Assembly: GCF_001552355.1 (NCBI RefSeq) | Contig: NZ_BCRA01000012.1 | Location: 1 to 50,988 of the forward strand | DNA: 50,988 bases | DNA from: Microbacterium resistens NBRC 103078 | GTDB lineage: Bacteria; Actinomycetota; Actinomycetes; Actinomycetales; Microbacteriaceae | Direction of reading: 5' to 3' | Shown here: positions 1 to 8,955 of the stretch, one piece after another | Position numbering within the stretch: position 1 is the stretch's first letter | How the letters are laid out: the number at the start of each line of letters is the position of its first letter | The notes under the pieces: model-generated | What the model was told of the DNA's origin: nothing | The model's input: only the letters and a program-made list of their open reading frames with translations | Database searches by the model: none | Program-made: the position numbers and the translations under genes

Positions 1-1160
1 GGCCCCGCCGCCGCGGCCCCCGCACCAGCCCCAGCACCCGCCGCACCGGCTCCACCACCTGCGCCGCCAGCAGACGCTCCGGCGCTCCCACTCGACGCGG
101 CGGCTCCGCCTCCGGCGGCAGGGGCGGCGGTCGATGCTTGTGGCGCACCACCTTGCGGTGCCGCGCCGGCACGTGAGGTGGTGTCGTCGGCTCCGTCGAG
201 CACCTTCTTTGCCCCGTCAGCCTTGGGCACGGACGGGACGGGCACGGGGCGGTTGAGGGCGGACTTCGCTTCTTGCTCCGCGCTCATCGAGTGGTACATA
301 TCGAACCCGATGAACGTCACGAACTTATACGTCATGTACGGGGCGAACGCGGCGATGAACATCAGCACGACTCCGGCGATGGGGTCACTGATCGACGCGA
401 GATCAAGTTCAATGGGGGCGGAGACTTGGGTGATGGCGACGAGGAAGATCACCACGAGGACGAGTTTGGAGAGGATCAGGGCGATCACGAACGTCGCCCA
501 CTTCCCGAACCATCCCTTTGTCGCATCCCAGGAGAACCCGGCCAGGGAAATGGGGGCGAACACGATCGCGACCAGCAGGAGTGCTTTGCGGATCAGGAGC
601 GAGAACCACACGATCGCCGCCGCACTGATCGCGAGCCCGGCGAGGAAGATCGTGACGATCGCCCCCACCCCGGGAGCAGCGATGTTGATCCCCGCGAACC
701 CTGCGGCGAGGAGGGTGATGCGGTCGCCGATGGATTCCATCGTGTTCCCCGTCGCCTGCACGATCCCGACCGCGAGCTGATCGGTGATCTCTAAGAGGAG
801 TCCGGTGAGGCCGATCGCGACGAACGAGCCGAGGATGCTTTTCGCGGCTCCCAGGGCGGCGCGGGTGAGGGCGGTGGGGTCGCGGTGGATGAGGCCGGTG
901 ATCAGTTGCAGACAGAAGAAGATCAGCACCACGAACACTGCCACCCCGAACAGGATGTTGTACACCCCGACATAGCCGGGGTCTGACACGTCGACGAGGG
1001 TGGTGGTGTCGAACACCGCCCACACCGCCTCGAACAACCAGGCAGCCGCTCCGCCCATGGCTTGGGCGAGCCAGTCGAACGGGGCCGCGATCAGAGTCGC
1101 GGCCCCTTGGCCGACGGTGTCGCACACGGCCGAGATCACCGGCACATCACACACACTCAT
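1..1160 (-). CDS. TrbL/VirB6-like conjugal transfer membrane protein (3' end outside window)
   Basis: I see a reading frame that starts with ATG at 1160 behind an ideal GGAAGGAGG ribosome site and stays open to base 1, so the C-terminus is missing. The first ~290 residues hold about six hydrophobic segments (for example around the stretches ILFGVAVFVVLIFF and AIVTIFLAGLAISAAA), followed by a low-complexity Ala/Gly/Pro tail. This layout, polytopic N-half then a flexible tail, is typical of the TrbL/VirB6-type inner-membrane channel protein of actinobacterial type IV secretion systems. It is the last gene seen of a minus-strand transfer operon, directly after a DUF6112-like protein. Family assignment is by architecture and neighbourhood; the VirB4 and coupling proteins expected downstream would lie outside the window. 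Confidence 0.8.
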   Translation of the reverse strand, partial: MSVCDVPVISAVCDTVGQGAATLIAAPFDWLAQAMGGAAAWLFEAVWAVFDTTTLVDVSDPGYVGVYNILFGVAVFVVLIFFCLQLITGLIHRDPTALTRAALGAAKSILGSFVAIGLTGLLLEITDQLAVGIVQATGNTMESIGDRITLLAAGFAGINIAAPGVGAIVTIFLAGLAISAAAIVWFSLLIRKALLLVAIVFAPISLAGFSWDATKGWFGKWATFVIALILSKLVLVVIFLVAITQVSAPIELDLASISDPIAGVVLMFIAAFAPYMTYKFVTFIGFDMYHSMSAEQEAKSALNRPVPVPSVPKADGAKKVLDGADDTTSRAGAAPQGGAPQASTAAPAAGGGAAASSGSAGASAGGAGGGAGAAGAGAGAGAAAAG

Positions 1161-1190
1161 CGCATCCTCCTTCCCGAGCGAACGATGGGG

Positions 1191-1460
1191 CTAGACGGCT
1201 TGGCCGACGCCCCAGAAGAAGTTGATGAGCGTCACCGACGCCCCGCAGATGATCGCCGCCCCACAGGACACGAGCACCCCGACCTTCCCGCGCGACGCGA
1301 GGTGCGGGTTCGAGGAGTTCGCGCCGAAGCCCCACACGATCGCGGAAACGATCAGGGCGAGGACGGAGAGGATCAGGCCGACGGTCATGACCGCGCCGAC
1401 GATGATGCGCAACTGCTCGATACCGGGAAGCCCAGTACCGTTCGGATCAATATCAATCAC
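1191..1460 (-). CDS. DUF6112-like small membrane protein, copy 1
   Basis: 89 residues, two transmembrane helices (about 18-40 and 60-85). The frame is open far upstream, but the GTG at 1460 has AAGGAG seven bases before it and gives an N-terminus matching its paralogue. It shares the pattern V-S-A-I-x-W, then N-P-H, then a G-A-A run and I-N-F-x-x-x-V-G with the 88-residue protein at 2695-2961, so the two are duplicates. Proteins of this kind sit beside the TrbL-like channel in actinobacterial ICEs and are usually listed as DUF6112; their size and two-helix form recall VirB2/VirB3-type subunits, but that role is my inference. Confidence 0.75.
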   Translation of the reverse strand: MIDIDPNGTGLPGIEQLRIIVGAVMTVGLILSVLALIVSAIVWGFGANSSNPHLASRGKVGVLVSCGAAIICGASVTLINFFWGVGQAV

Positions 1461-1545
1461 AGGGTGCTCCTTCAGCTCACACCGCCCCCAAGGAGGCGGA
1501 CTTGCCAGCCAGGTGCACCACAGGCCCCTCGATACGCTGTGTTGG

Positions 1546-2655
1546 ATGGAGAATCCCGACAGGACACCACTCACCGAGCGGAGCGACGGCTTCAACTACG
1601 GCTATGCGATGAACTGTGCCTGCGGTGAAGTCTCGGTTCTCCCCGCGGATGACTATTTCGCCGAAGCAGATGGCGCGCACATGAAGTGCTCGCACTGCGG
1701 AGCCAGCATCCACTTTGGAATCGCCGTCGCCGCTCTCCGCGATCGGAACGATCCTGCGCTCGATGACGACGCTGTTGCCCGCTTCGCCTGGTACCACACC
1801 AGCTCCGAGCCAGACTGGCCTTCGACGGACTATGCCCGCCGCTTCGTTGAGGACATGGAACAGGCAGTCCATCACCCGATGAACCGGGATCACTATGTCT
1901 CGTTTCATACAACGAAGGCGCTACATCTTGGCACCTACGAGACAGCAATCGAGAACATGCTCCGGCGTATGCACGATGAGCACGATGGCGGGGCGCAGTT
2001 CTACCTCTACCGCGTCGCGATCCGACTCCTTCCCGGACGAATCAACTCGGGCTATCGAGACGAGAACCACGATGACGCAGCCCAGCTCACAATCGCTGAG
2101 CTCGACCGAGATGACCTCGAGGCTGTCCGATACCTCAATGTCCACGAAGGAACAGGCGTCCTTTCGCTCGCCGTGCGACCAAACGTCATCGCTGCCGTTC
2201 AGCGCACTGCTCTTCCTCTTCACGAGATTGCACTGCCCCCAGTCCCTCAACTTCTCGACCGAGAGATCGAGACTTTGGCGCAGGCGAGAGACGAGATGGA
2301 ACAAGCGCAAGCCAAGATCGAGTCAATCCCTCACAGTCGCCGTCGGATGATGTACTTCGGGGTCTACGACGACCCGGACGGACTTGCGAAGAAAGCCGGC
2401 GATCTTGAACACCGATACATCGAGTTGTGGAACCAACTCGAAGAGCGTTTGGCTGAGAGCTACTTGCCGGGAGTATCGAAGCCGATTCGGCGTGACTTCA
2501 ACGAAGCGATGGCAAGCTGGAAGAGCGCGAACCCGACTGTTGATGCCGACGGATTCGTTGCGAGATATCGAACAATGGCCGCTCTGCTTGAAAGAAGTTC
2601 GGAAGTGATCAGGTCCGTTGCTGCTCAGCCTTCACGGTCTCTGCTTTCGCCTTGA
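1546..2655 (+). CDS. Hypothetical cargo protein with zinc-ribbon-like N-terminus
   Basis: 369 residues from ATG 1546; upstream codons in the frame overlap the opposite-strand gene and are ignored. Residues ~21-50 hold C-x-C and C-x-x-C-G pairs like a zinc ribbon. The middle region has W-Y-H-T-S, then F-H-T-T-K-x-L-H-L-G-T-Y-E-x-A, then R-Y-L-N-V-H-E, a spacing that loosely recalls ADP-ribosyltransferase-like folds. The C-terminal third is helical and charged. It is the only plus-strand gene inside the minus-strand transfer operon, lies exactly between the two DUF6112-like paralogues, and has lower G+C and different codon use from its neighbours, which points to insertion as cargo. No function can be assigned; a defence or entry-exclusion role would be a guess. 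Confidence 0.65.
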   Translation: MENPDRTPLTERSDGFNYGYAMNCACGEVSVLPADDYFAEADGAHMKCSHCGASIHFGIAVAALRDRNDPALDDDAVARFAWYHTSSEPDWPSTDYARRFVEDMEQAVHHPMNRDHYVSFHTTKALHLGTYETAIENMLRRMHDEHDGGAQFYLYRVAIRLLPGRINSGYRDENHDDAAQLTIAELDRDDLEAVRYLNVHEGTGVLSLAVRPNVIAAVQRTALPLHEIALPPVPQLLDREIETLAQARDEMEQAQAKIESIPHSRRRMMYFGVYDDPDGLAKKAGDLEHRYIELWNQLEERLAESYLPGVSKPIRRDFNEAMASWKSANPTVDADGFVARYRTMAALLERSSEVIRSVAAQPSRSLLSP

Positions 2656-2694
2656 TCGTGAACGTCGGAATCAGCCGGCGAGGAAGAGTGGCGC

Positions 2695-2961
2695 CTACAG
2701 GCCTTCGCCGACGCTGAGGAGGAAGTTGATCCAGGCGACGCCGGCGCCGGCGAGGGCTGCTGCGCCGAGGGCGACCCAGGCGCCGAGGCGGGCTTTGGTG
2801 GCGGTGTGTGGGTTGCCGGTTGAGGAGGCGATGGCCCAGATGATCGCGGAGACGATCAGCATGAGCACCGCGATGATCAGCACGAACATCAACAGTGCGC
2901 CGATGACGGTGCGGAGGTCGTCTGCGGCGCCGACGCCGCCGAAGTCGGGGAACACGCCCAT
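2695..2961 (-). CDS. DUF6112-like small membrane protein, copy 2
   Basis: 88 residues with two hydrophobic helices (about 20-43 and 60-82) and the same N-P-H / I-N-F signature as the protein at 1191-1460. The ATG at 2961 overlaps the stop codon of the M23 peptidase gene (TGATG), so translation is probably coupled. It would be the next gene of the transfer operon after the peptidase, with copy 1 following if the plus-strand insert were absent. Likely a structural subunit of the mating channel; this is inference from size, topology and position. Confidence 0.75.
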   Translation of the reverse strand: MGVFPDFGGVGAADDLRTVIGALLMFVLIIAVLMLIVSAIIWAIASSTGNPHTATKARLGAWVALGAAALAGAGVAWINFLLSVGEGL

Positions 2962-4139
2962 CAGCGCCCACCACCATTCAGGGTGCAGGATGCTCGTGAG
3001 GTGTTGCCGCCGGTGATGCCTTCGGCGTCGTGGTCGGTGAGCCATTGGTCGGCGTCGATCGCGGGCTGACCCTGGCCGCCGGGCCGGATTTCGAGGTGCA
3101 GGTGGGGGCCGGTGGACTTCCCGGACGATCCGACATCGCCGATGTGCTGGCCTGCGGTGATGGTCATGCCTTCGGTGACGTGGATGCCGTGCTCCCACAT
3201 ATGCGCGTAATAGGACGCGATACGTTCCCCGCCGACGGTGTGCTCGATGATGATCAGCCCACCCCAGTTGCCGGTGTATCCGGCGTGGGTGACGATCCCG
3301 TCAGCGACGGCGAAGATCGGGGTGCCGTCGGCGGCGCCGAAGTCGCTGCCGGAGTGGAACGCGGTCTCGAAGGTGATCGGGTCGGTGCGCCACCCGAACG
3401 GGCTGGTGCGCACCCAGGTGCCCTCCGGCAACGGGAACACCACCCGCGTGGTCTCCGGGATCACCACCTCACCACCACCGCCTCCGCTTGACGGTGCGGG
3501 TGTGGTGAGGGCGGTGAGGATCGCTTCGGCGACCGGCTGATAGTTCTGATACCGGTCCGGGTACGCCGACACCTCGACCGCCTGTGCAGCCTCGCCGGGG
3601 TCGAGCTGCTGCCACCCCGGAATGTCGAGGAGCCCGCGCGGTGAGGGGTAGTTGGGGCCGGTGGGTCCGCCGTAAAACGCCCTGGCTTGGTAGTTCGGGT
3701 CCATGAGCTCAGGCACGGTGCCCCATCCGGCTTGCGGGCGCATCTGGAACAGGCCGAGGGAGTCGTGGTCGGAGGCGTCGCCGTCGTTGGGGTAGTTCGC
3801 GGATTCGGGGTAGGTGCCGGTGTTGGCGAGCATCCGCAGATGCGACTCCGTGAGCGCCGCCATCAACGCGATCACCACACCCGGACGCCCCACCCCGTCG
3901 GTCTGCCCACCGACCGTGATGATCCTCGCGGCATGAGTGAGCTGCTGCCGGTTCAGCGTCACCGTCTCGCCGTTCTTCGTGGTCGCGGTAAGCGAGTCCG
4001 GGATCGGCCCCACGATCAACGACCCGGGTGCGCAGGCGGCGATGGCGGGGTTGGCGAGGACAGCGACGGAGAGCAGCACGGTCGCGGGGCCGAAGCACAC
4101 CGCGGCGATGGCAAGAGAGGCGAGGAGTTTCTTGAGCAT
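2961..4139 (-). CDS. M23 metallopeptidase with N-terminal lysozyme-like domain (conjugal cell-wall hydrolase)
   Basis: 392 residues. Residues 1-35 form a signal peptide or anchor (LLASLAIAAVCFGPATVLLSV). Residues ~70-210 look like a lytic transglycosylase/lysozyme-type domain with A-L-T-E-S-H as the likely catalytic Glu region and S-L-G-L-F-Q-M-R-P. After a Gly/Ser linker, residues ~245-370 are an M23 (LytM) domain with H-S-G-S-D-F and H-L-H-L-E zinc ligands. Two-domain wall hydrolases of this kind open peptidoglycan for the type IV channel in Gram-positive conjugation (compare TcpG/PrgK-like proteins). It is flanked by the VirB8-like gene upstream and a DUF6112-like gene downstream, all in one operon. 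Confidence 0.88.
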   Translation of the reverse strand: MLKKLLASLAIAAVCFGPATVLLSVAVLANPAIAACAPGSLIVGPIPDSLTATTKNGETVTLNRQQLTHAARIITVGGQTDGVGRPGVVIALMAALTESHLRMLANTGTYPESANYPNDGDASDHDSLGLFQMRPQAGWGTVPELMDPNYQARAFYGGPTGPNYPSPRGLLDIPGWQQLDPGEAAQAVEVSAYPDRYQNYQPVAEAILTALTTPAPSSGGGGGEVVIPETTRVVFPLPEGTWVRTSPFGWRTDPITFETAFHSGSDFGAADGTPIFAVADGIVTHAGYTGNWGGLIIIEHTVGGERIASYYAHMWEHGIHVTEGMTITAGQHIGDVGSSGKSTGPHLHLEIRPGGQGQPAIDADQWLTDHDAEGITGGNTSRASCTLNGGGR

Positions 4140-4145
4140 GACGGG

Positions 4146-4841
4146 TCACCGCAGCGGGTTGTCGAGTTGCGACAGTCGCAAGAGCGTGCAGGTCTCGGTG
4201 ATCGGATCGGCAGGGGCTGGTGCGGGGTTTCGTTCGGGGGTGCAGGTGAGGAACACGGTGAATGCCACGTCGTGCGTGGTGGTGACAGGGTCGGTGCCCC
4301 AGTAGCCGGTGCGGTGGCGGGTGCCGGTGATCGTGTACGCGATCGCACCGTCGGGAATCTGCCCCGGCGCCGCCTGCGCAACTGCGTCCTCCCACACGGT
4401 CGGGATCTCGATCGTGTCGATGGTCAGCCACTGCCTCGTCTGATGCATACGCAACTGCGCCCACGCTTCTGTGGTGGGCAGGTAGGCGCGGATGTCGGTG
4501 GCTGCGGCGTCGGCTTCCTCGTCGGCGGTGACATCGGCGAGCATCTGCGCATAGTCCGCGGGTCCGTATCCGCTGGTGGTATCCCAGGTGAACAGCGCCT
4601 CCGCGACCGCGGCCGCAAACTCCTCTGGCCCGCCAACAGTGACTACCGGCTCCGGACCCGCAGGTGTGTCGGCGGGGTGCGTCGCTGCTGGGCTGTCCGT
4701 TGCGACTGCGTCTGCGAGTTCGGTGGTCTGGGGTCCACGGATGAGTCCGTAGACGCCAACGCCGACGAGGATGAGCAGGATGATGGCGCCTGCGATGGTG
4801 GCGATGAGCATGGTGCGGCGGCGGCGAGCGGTGGGGTCCAT
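4146..4841 (-). CDS. VirB8/TcpC-like single-pass conjugal transfer protein
   Basis: 231 residues from ATG 4841. A short basic N-terminus (ARRRR) precedes one transmembrane helix at about 12-34, then an acidic/Pro linker and a soluble domain of ~160 residues. That topology, with an external NTF2-like domain, is the hallmark of VirB8/TcpC bridging proteins in Gram-positive type IV systems. Its gene lies six bases upstream of the M23 hydrolase. I cannot show the NTF2-like fold from sequence alone, so the family call is an inference from topology, length and operon position. Confidence 0.65.
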   Translation of the reverse strand: MDPTARRRRTMLIATIAGAIILLILVGVGVYGLIRGPQTTELADAVATDSPAATHPADTPAGPEPVVTVGGPEEFAAAVAEALFTWDTTSGYGPADYAQMLADVTADEEADAAATDIRAYLPTTEAWAQLRMHQTRQWLTIDTIEIPTVWEDAVAQAAPGQIPDGAIAYTITGTRHRTGYWGTDPVTTTHDVAFTVFLTCTPERNPAPAPADPITETCTLLRLSQLDNPLR

Positions 4842-4920
4842 CCTGGTGTCCTTCCCGGCAGTGTGCGGATCACCAGACAGGTGCGCTCGGGCGTTCAGGC
4901 GCCGGAACCGACTCGGTGGG

Positions 4921-5988
4921 TCAGGCGGTGTGCCGGCGCGCGTCCCGTGCGGCGCGGGCGACATCCAAGAACGTGACTGTCGCGGCGACGGCCTGCTCGA
5001 ACATGACCCACTGCTCGTGCGAGAGGGCGAGGCCGATGGCTTCGGGGTCGTAGCGTTCCGTCCAGGTGGAGAGTTCGTCCCAGAGGTAGACGAACGACCG
5101 CACTGGCAGGAACTCCCGTGCTGGTTCCTCGACGGCGTGGAGGCGTGCGGATGCGAGCTGGTTGGGGCGCTTTTTCGTCGCGGTCTTCGCGCGCTCGACC
5201 GCGATCTCTGCCAGGCGTTGCAGGTCCGCGGGCCTGGCGGTGTGTTCGAGTTCCCGCAGGCGTGCTGCGCCGGACGCGGCGGTATCGCGGATGCCTGCCG
5301 GCTGTGCTGGGTCGGTGGCGAGGGTGTCGAGTTCGGCCAGGCATTGTGCGGCGCGGATGCGCTGTTGTGCCCCTGTGATCGACCCGCCCGCGTCGATTCG
5401 GTCAAGCTCCTGGGATGCCCGTTCTCGGACATTGTCAGTCTGGGAGGGATCGGTGGCGATCTGCTGCAACTCGTTGATGCGTTCCAGCGAGGTGTAGGCG
5501 TTGCGTCCGGTGACCATGAGTGCGGCTTGCTGGCGGGTTTCGCCTTTCTGTGGTGCCGCCACGGTGGCGGCACCGTGTGACCTGGGGTTTTCTTGGTTCG
5601 AGGTGAACCGTGACGCTTCCTGTCGGCCTGCCGCGTCCTCGGCCATGAGGGCTTTCAGCTCGGCGTAGAGGGTGGCTTCTTCGGTGCGGGTGAGGGGCTT
5701 GTGGAGCAGGTTGTCGTCCTGTTCAGCGAGGAGCTGCCCAAGGGTGGTGGAGATGCCTGAGCGCACCCACACGTTCACGGTCTTCCAGCCGAGCTTGCGG
5801 ATCGCGGCAAGGCGGCGGGCGCCGCAGATCAGCATCCCGTCCGGAGTGATCGTGATCGGCTGCAACAGTCCCTCGCGCGCGATCGACTCCACCAGCGGGT
5901 CGAGGTCGCCAAAGTCTTCCCGGTGGCGGCGTCCTGACCAGATCGAATCGACGGCCCGCTCCAGCTCGATATGCCCCGGCTCGCTCAT
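4921..5988 (-). CDS. ParB/Srx-domain partition-like protein
   Basis: 355 residues. The N-terminal ~90 residues form a ParB N-terminal (ParB/sulfiredoxin-like) domain: I-x-R-E-G-L-L-Q-P-I-T-I at about 39-48, then G-A-R-R-L-A-A-I, the G-x-R-R nucleotide-binding box. The central part is helical and the C-terminal region charged. No ParA lies next to it, as is usual for ParB-like proteins of actinobacterial ICEs, which may act in stabilisation, transfer control or as CTP-dependent clamps. The start overlaps the stop of the preceding gene (ATGA), so it belongs to the same transcript. It could also be a ParB-like nuclease. Confidence 0.85.
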   Translation of the reverse strand: MSEPGHIELERAVDSIWSGRRHREDFGDLDPLVESIAREGLLQPITITPDGMLICGARRLAAIRKLGWKTVNVWVRSGISTTLGQLLAEQDDNLLHKPLTRTEEATLYAELKALMAEDAAGRQEASRFTSNQENPRSHGAATVAAPQKGETRQQAALMVTGRNAYTSLERINELQQIATDPSQTDNVRERASQELDRIDAGGSITGAQQRIRAAQCLAELDTLATDPAQPAGIRDTAASGAARLRELEHTARPADLQRLAEIAVERAKTATKKRPNQLASARLHAVEEPAREFLPVRSFVYLWDELSTWTERYDPEAIGLALSHEQWVMFEQAVAATVTFLDVARAARDARRHTA

Positions 5989-6854
5989 GGCCGGCCTCGC
6001 ATGATGCCAGGGGCGGCGACTTTGATCGTGGCCCCCAGTTCGGTGTCATCCATGAGATGCCAGAAGGCTTCACCGATCAGGAGGCGCAACAGCACCCCGC
6101 GGCCCGCATTCGTTCCGGCCAGGTGCGCGTCGGGAGAACCGAGGATGATCCGCAGCAGCCGATACCAAGACGGTGCTGGGATGTCCAGGAGCGCGCGGGC
6201 GTGACGATCCCGACGCAGCGACTCATATGCCCCGGCGCGGGAGACGGATTCTGCCAGGCGGGCGCAGATGCACTCGATGCTTGCGCGAGCGAGTTCTGGT
6301 TCCCACCCGTGCCAGCACAACAGCGCGATCGTGTCCTCCACCGCCGATTCCACCCCGGTCGATCCCGATGATTCGATCTCGCTACCGGTATCGGTGGCGT
6401 CGTCGTCGGTGAAGGGGTCGGCGCGGAACGCGGGGTGGTAGTCGGTGAGCGGGTTCTCGCGGTCGGAGAAGCGTTCGGCGTCATGGAAACTCGAATATCT
6501 CGGGCGGCGTGCCTGATGCACCGAGCACAGCAGCCCGTTCGCACGGTTCTCTGCGATGCAGGTGATCTGCACGGCGCGGGTGATGACCGCCCATGGGTCA
6601 TCGGCTCGGCGGACGGCGGCGGTGCGCATCGCCTCGAATGCCGCTGTTGCTGCCTCCCACGGGTCCAGCCCGTGCTTGCGCGCGAGGGCGGCGTATTTCT
6701 GGGCGGCGTGCTGCATGAGCGCGGCCGCTTCCGTGTCCGTCCGCCAGGCGTCGTGCCCCTCAGTGTTGAGGCGGGTGAGGAGTTCGCGGAGTCGTTCTGA
6801 GTTCTCGAAACCCTGCCCGCGGCGACCGGGGCTTGGGGTGTGGTGTTGTGGCAT
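5985..6854 (-). CDS. Hypothetical ICE protein
   Basis: 289 residues. I chose ATG 6854 because GGAGGT stands six bases upstream; a longer in-frame start exists but lacks a ribosome site. The protein is mostly helical, with Ala/Arg-rich stretches, no signal peptide and no membrane helix. A short helical block (YAALARKHGLDPWEAATAAF) looks like an HTH-type fold, compatible with DNA binding. It overlaps parB by ATGA and follows an unknown gene, so it is part of the maintenance operon. I do not recognise the family. Confidence 0.7.
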   Translation of the reverse strand: MPQHHTPSPGRRGQGFENSERLRELLTRLNTEGHDAWRTDTEAAALMQHAAQKYAALARKHGLDPWEAATAAFEAMRTAAVRRADDPWAVITRAVQITCIAENRANGLLCSVHQARRPRYSSFHDAERFSDRENPLTDYHPAFRADPFTDDDATDTGSEIESSGSTGVESAVEDTIALLCWHGWEPELARASIECICARLAESVSRAGAYESLRRDRHARALLDIPAPSWYRLLRIILGSPDAHLAGTNAGRGVLLRLLIGEAFWHLMDDTELGATIKVAAPGIMRGRP

Positions 6855-6932
6855 GGTGGCACCTCCTGACAGGCAGGTGCGCGCCGGCTCCCCACCGCCC
6901 CCGTCGCGCCACCGTCTTCTGCGCATGGCGGT

Positions 6933-7361
6933 TCACCCCAGCCCGATCCCGGACGGACGCACCCACGACGATGAGCGCGGCCGATCCTGAGGCTCGAACA
7001 CATCGAACGACTCGAACACCGCAGGCCCCGCAGACGCACGCTCAGCGCGGCGATCCCGGATGTCGCGAACACCGTTACGGGTTGCTCGGTAGGCGTGGCC
7101 TGGCGCACGGCGGGCACGGTGTGCGAGTTCGGTCTGGAAGTTGATGCCGCGGCCAGCGATCCGGGGGCTGCTCGACGCGATCAGGTCAGTCGGCCTCACC
7201 CACGCAATCCCACGCCCCACCCGCGAACCAGGACCAGTGCTGGTGGTGAGCGAGGGGTCGCGGTGCACGGCGAACGCCGACCTCTCCGCCTCCGCACCCT
7301 CCACCGACCCGGGTTGCGTCTCCTGTCTCTCGGCACGGTCGGCTGCTACGTCATCGTTCAC
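6933..7361 (-). CDS. Hypothetical basic ICE protein
   Basis: 142 residues starting with GTG at 7361, preceded by an AGGAGGAGA ribosome site; the GTG overlaps the stop of the upstream DUF2637-like gene (GTGA). It is rich in Arg and Ser, with a central R-G-I-A-W-V-R-P-T-D-L block and no hydrophobic segment. Such blocks recur in small proteins of actinobacterial mobile elements, but no biochemical role is known to me. Its place between a membrane/HTH protein and a gene preceding parB suggests an accessory maintenance role. Confidence 0.6.
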   Translation of the reverse strand: MNDDVAADRAERQETQPGSVEGAEAERSAFAVHRDPSLTTSTGPGSRVGRGIAWVRPTDLIASSSPRIAGRGINFQTELAHRARRAPGHAYRATRNGVRDIRDRRAERASAGPAVFESFDVFEPQDRPRSSSWVRPSGIGLG

Positions 7362-8050
7362 GATCTCTCCTCCTTCGTTTCACTGCCGAACCAGCGGCCC
7401 ACGGTCGACGGGTGCACGCCCAGGTGCCGGGCGATCTGCTTGTTCGACCACCCCTCCGCCTCCCGGAGCCGGGTCGCTTCCGCCCGCCGCGCACTCACCG
7501 GCAGCACCTCGACCGGCGACGTTGGCGTCGGTGCGTCTGCCAGAACCGACACGGCTCTACGGGCCTCTGCCTCAGTGCGCTCACCCAGCGCCAGAGCCGA
7601 CGGATTCTCACGTGCATCGGTAGCCGTCGTGGCGGGGCGGGTGAGAATGACAGTGAGGTGCGTGATCGCCAGCAGCACCAGCGGCGGGATCGCCGCGACC
7701 GACGCTGCAAGAACCGCCGGTACGTCGGTGTCGGCGGCGAGGATCGCGTGGATCGCATTCGCCGTCACCGACACCACCGCGCCCGCAGCAAGGAGCGTCC
7801 ACGGGTACCAGGTGGGGCGGTGCTGGCTGGCGAGCGCGACGACGGCGACGGTCGCCACGACGATGATGCCGTCCACGATCAACGGCCACGCCCACGCCTG
7901 CCCCGAATCAATCCCTGACCGCCGCGCCAGATCAGCAAGCGCCGTGAACGACAACCAGAACGCCCCCGCGGCGATGAACACCGTGCCCGTGATCGCCGTC
8001 ACGACCGCCAAGCGGCGTCCCCGCGACAGCAGCATCTCCGCAGGGCTCAT
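7358..8050 (-). CDS. DUF2637-like membrane protein with C-terminal HTH
   Basis: 230 residues from ATG 8050, which overlaps the stop of the primase gene (ATGA). Four hydrophobic helices fill residues ~10-140. The C-terminal ~35 residues read W-S-N-K-Q-I-A-R-H-L-G-V-H-P-S-T-V-G-R-W-F, a clear helix-turn-helix of the recombinase/transposase type. DUF2637 proteins with this two-part design are common in actinobacterial ICEs and plasmids of the SpdB/spread type. The combination suggests a membrane protein that also binds ICE DNA, perhaps in transfer or spreading within mycelium or cells; that is inference. Confidence 0.75.
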   Translation of the reverse strand: MSPAEMLLSRGRRLAVVTAITGTVFIAAGAFWLSFTALADLARRSGIDSGQAWAWPLIVDGIIVVATVAVVALASQHRPTWYPWTLLAAGAVVSVTANAIHAILAADTDVPAVLAASVAAIPPLVLLAITHLTVILTRPATTATDARENPSALALGERTEAEARRAVSVLADAPTPTSPVEVLPVSARRAEATRLREAEGWSNKQIARHLGVHPSTVGRWFGSETKEERS

Positions 8051-8955
8051 GGCAACACCCGCCCCGGTGATTCGCGCACGAGACGCCGCCGATCCGACAC
8101 CGGCTCCGCATCGGCATGGCGCATGGGGTGGGTGGTGCGGTAGGCGGAGCGGATCGTCGCCATAATCTCCCGCGACCCCAACCCCGCGTACTCTGCCGCA
8201 GGCCCGAGCGCTTTGAGCGTCGCATCGGGCGGGGTGCCGGCCTCGGCGAGACGACACGCGGCCCAGAACAGGCCACGGTTCCGCTCACCCTCACCACGCC
8301 CCGCCACCCAACCGGCAAGCACTTTCGCATCCGACCCCCGCCGCTCGAACCGAGCAGCGCGCGCATGGCCGATAGAGAGCGGGGTGCGGGAGTCGAGGAA
8401 GTCTCGCAGCCGTGCCGCATCCACCGGTGCCGGGGTGTTGCCGGCGACGATCAGCCGGTACGGGACCCGCACCCCGCCGGGGCGAAGCACCTTTGAGGGT
8501 GGGGCGATGATGTAGCCGCCGTCGCCACGGAAATCGACATGGGCACGCGGCGCCTGCCACGACGACTGCGACCGCTCGGGGTCCGCCGGGTAGTAGGCGT
8601 GCAGCCCTCCGGAAGGCGTGCGGACTAGCGCGGCCCACCCTGTCGCGAGGCCTTCGCGATGTGCTGCGCGGAACGCGGAGAATCCGGTGCCGGTGGCGTG
8701 CACGTCGACATCGACGACCTCCACCCCGAACGCGGCACCGGTGGGGATGCCGATGTTCGCCGCCGGCCACCTCGACCACCACGCTGCAACCTGGGTGGGA
8801 TTGGCAGTGGCGTCGTGGAAGCCGCGGCGCACCAGAGGCCGCTTCTCGCCCGGCACACACGGGAACACCGGGACCCCTTGGGCAGCGAACCGTGCTGCGG
8901 CCTCCGGAAGCGGCATCCGACCGACTTCGGAGAACAGGTCGATGGCAATCATCAC
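8047..8955 (-). CDS. Bifunctional DNA primase/polymerase (prim-pol) domain protein
   Basis: 302 residues. The N-terminal ~180 residues fit the prim-pol domain found on plasmids and ICEs: G-V-P-V-F-P-C-x-P-G-E-K-R-P-L near the start, then N-I-G-I-P-T-G and V-V-D-V-D-V for the catalytic acidic pair, then H-A-Y-Y and G-G-Y-I-I-A-P-P-S. No helicase domain is fused, so it would prime replication of the transferred or excised element with a partner helicase. It overlaps both neighbours by ATGA, showing tight coupling with the ArdC-like gene and the DUF2637-like gene. Confidence 0.88.
   Translation of the reverse strand: MMIAIDLFSEVGRMPLPEAAARFAAQGVPVFPCVPGEKRPLVRRGFHDATANPTQVAAWWSRWPAANIGIPTGAAFGVEVVDVDVHATGTGFSAFRAAHREGLATGWAALVRTPSGGLHAYYPADPERSQSSWQAPRAHVDFRGDGGYIIAPPSKVLRPGGVRVPYRLIVAGNTPAPVDAARLRDFLDSRTPLSIGHARAARFERRGSDAKVLAGWVAGRGEGERNRGLFWAACRLAEAGTPPDATLKALGPAAEYAGLGSREIMATIRSAYRTTHPMRHADAEPVSDRRRLVRESPGRVLP

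Noticed and set aside
4146..5573. A 475-codon minus-strand frame covering the VirB8-like gene and part of parB
   Set aside because: Only the last 231 codons from ATG 4841 look like protein; the upstream part is a shadow of parB.
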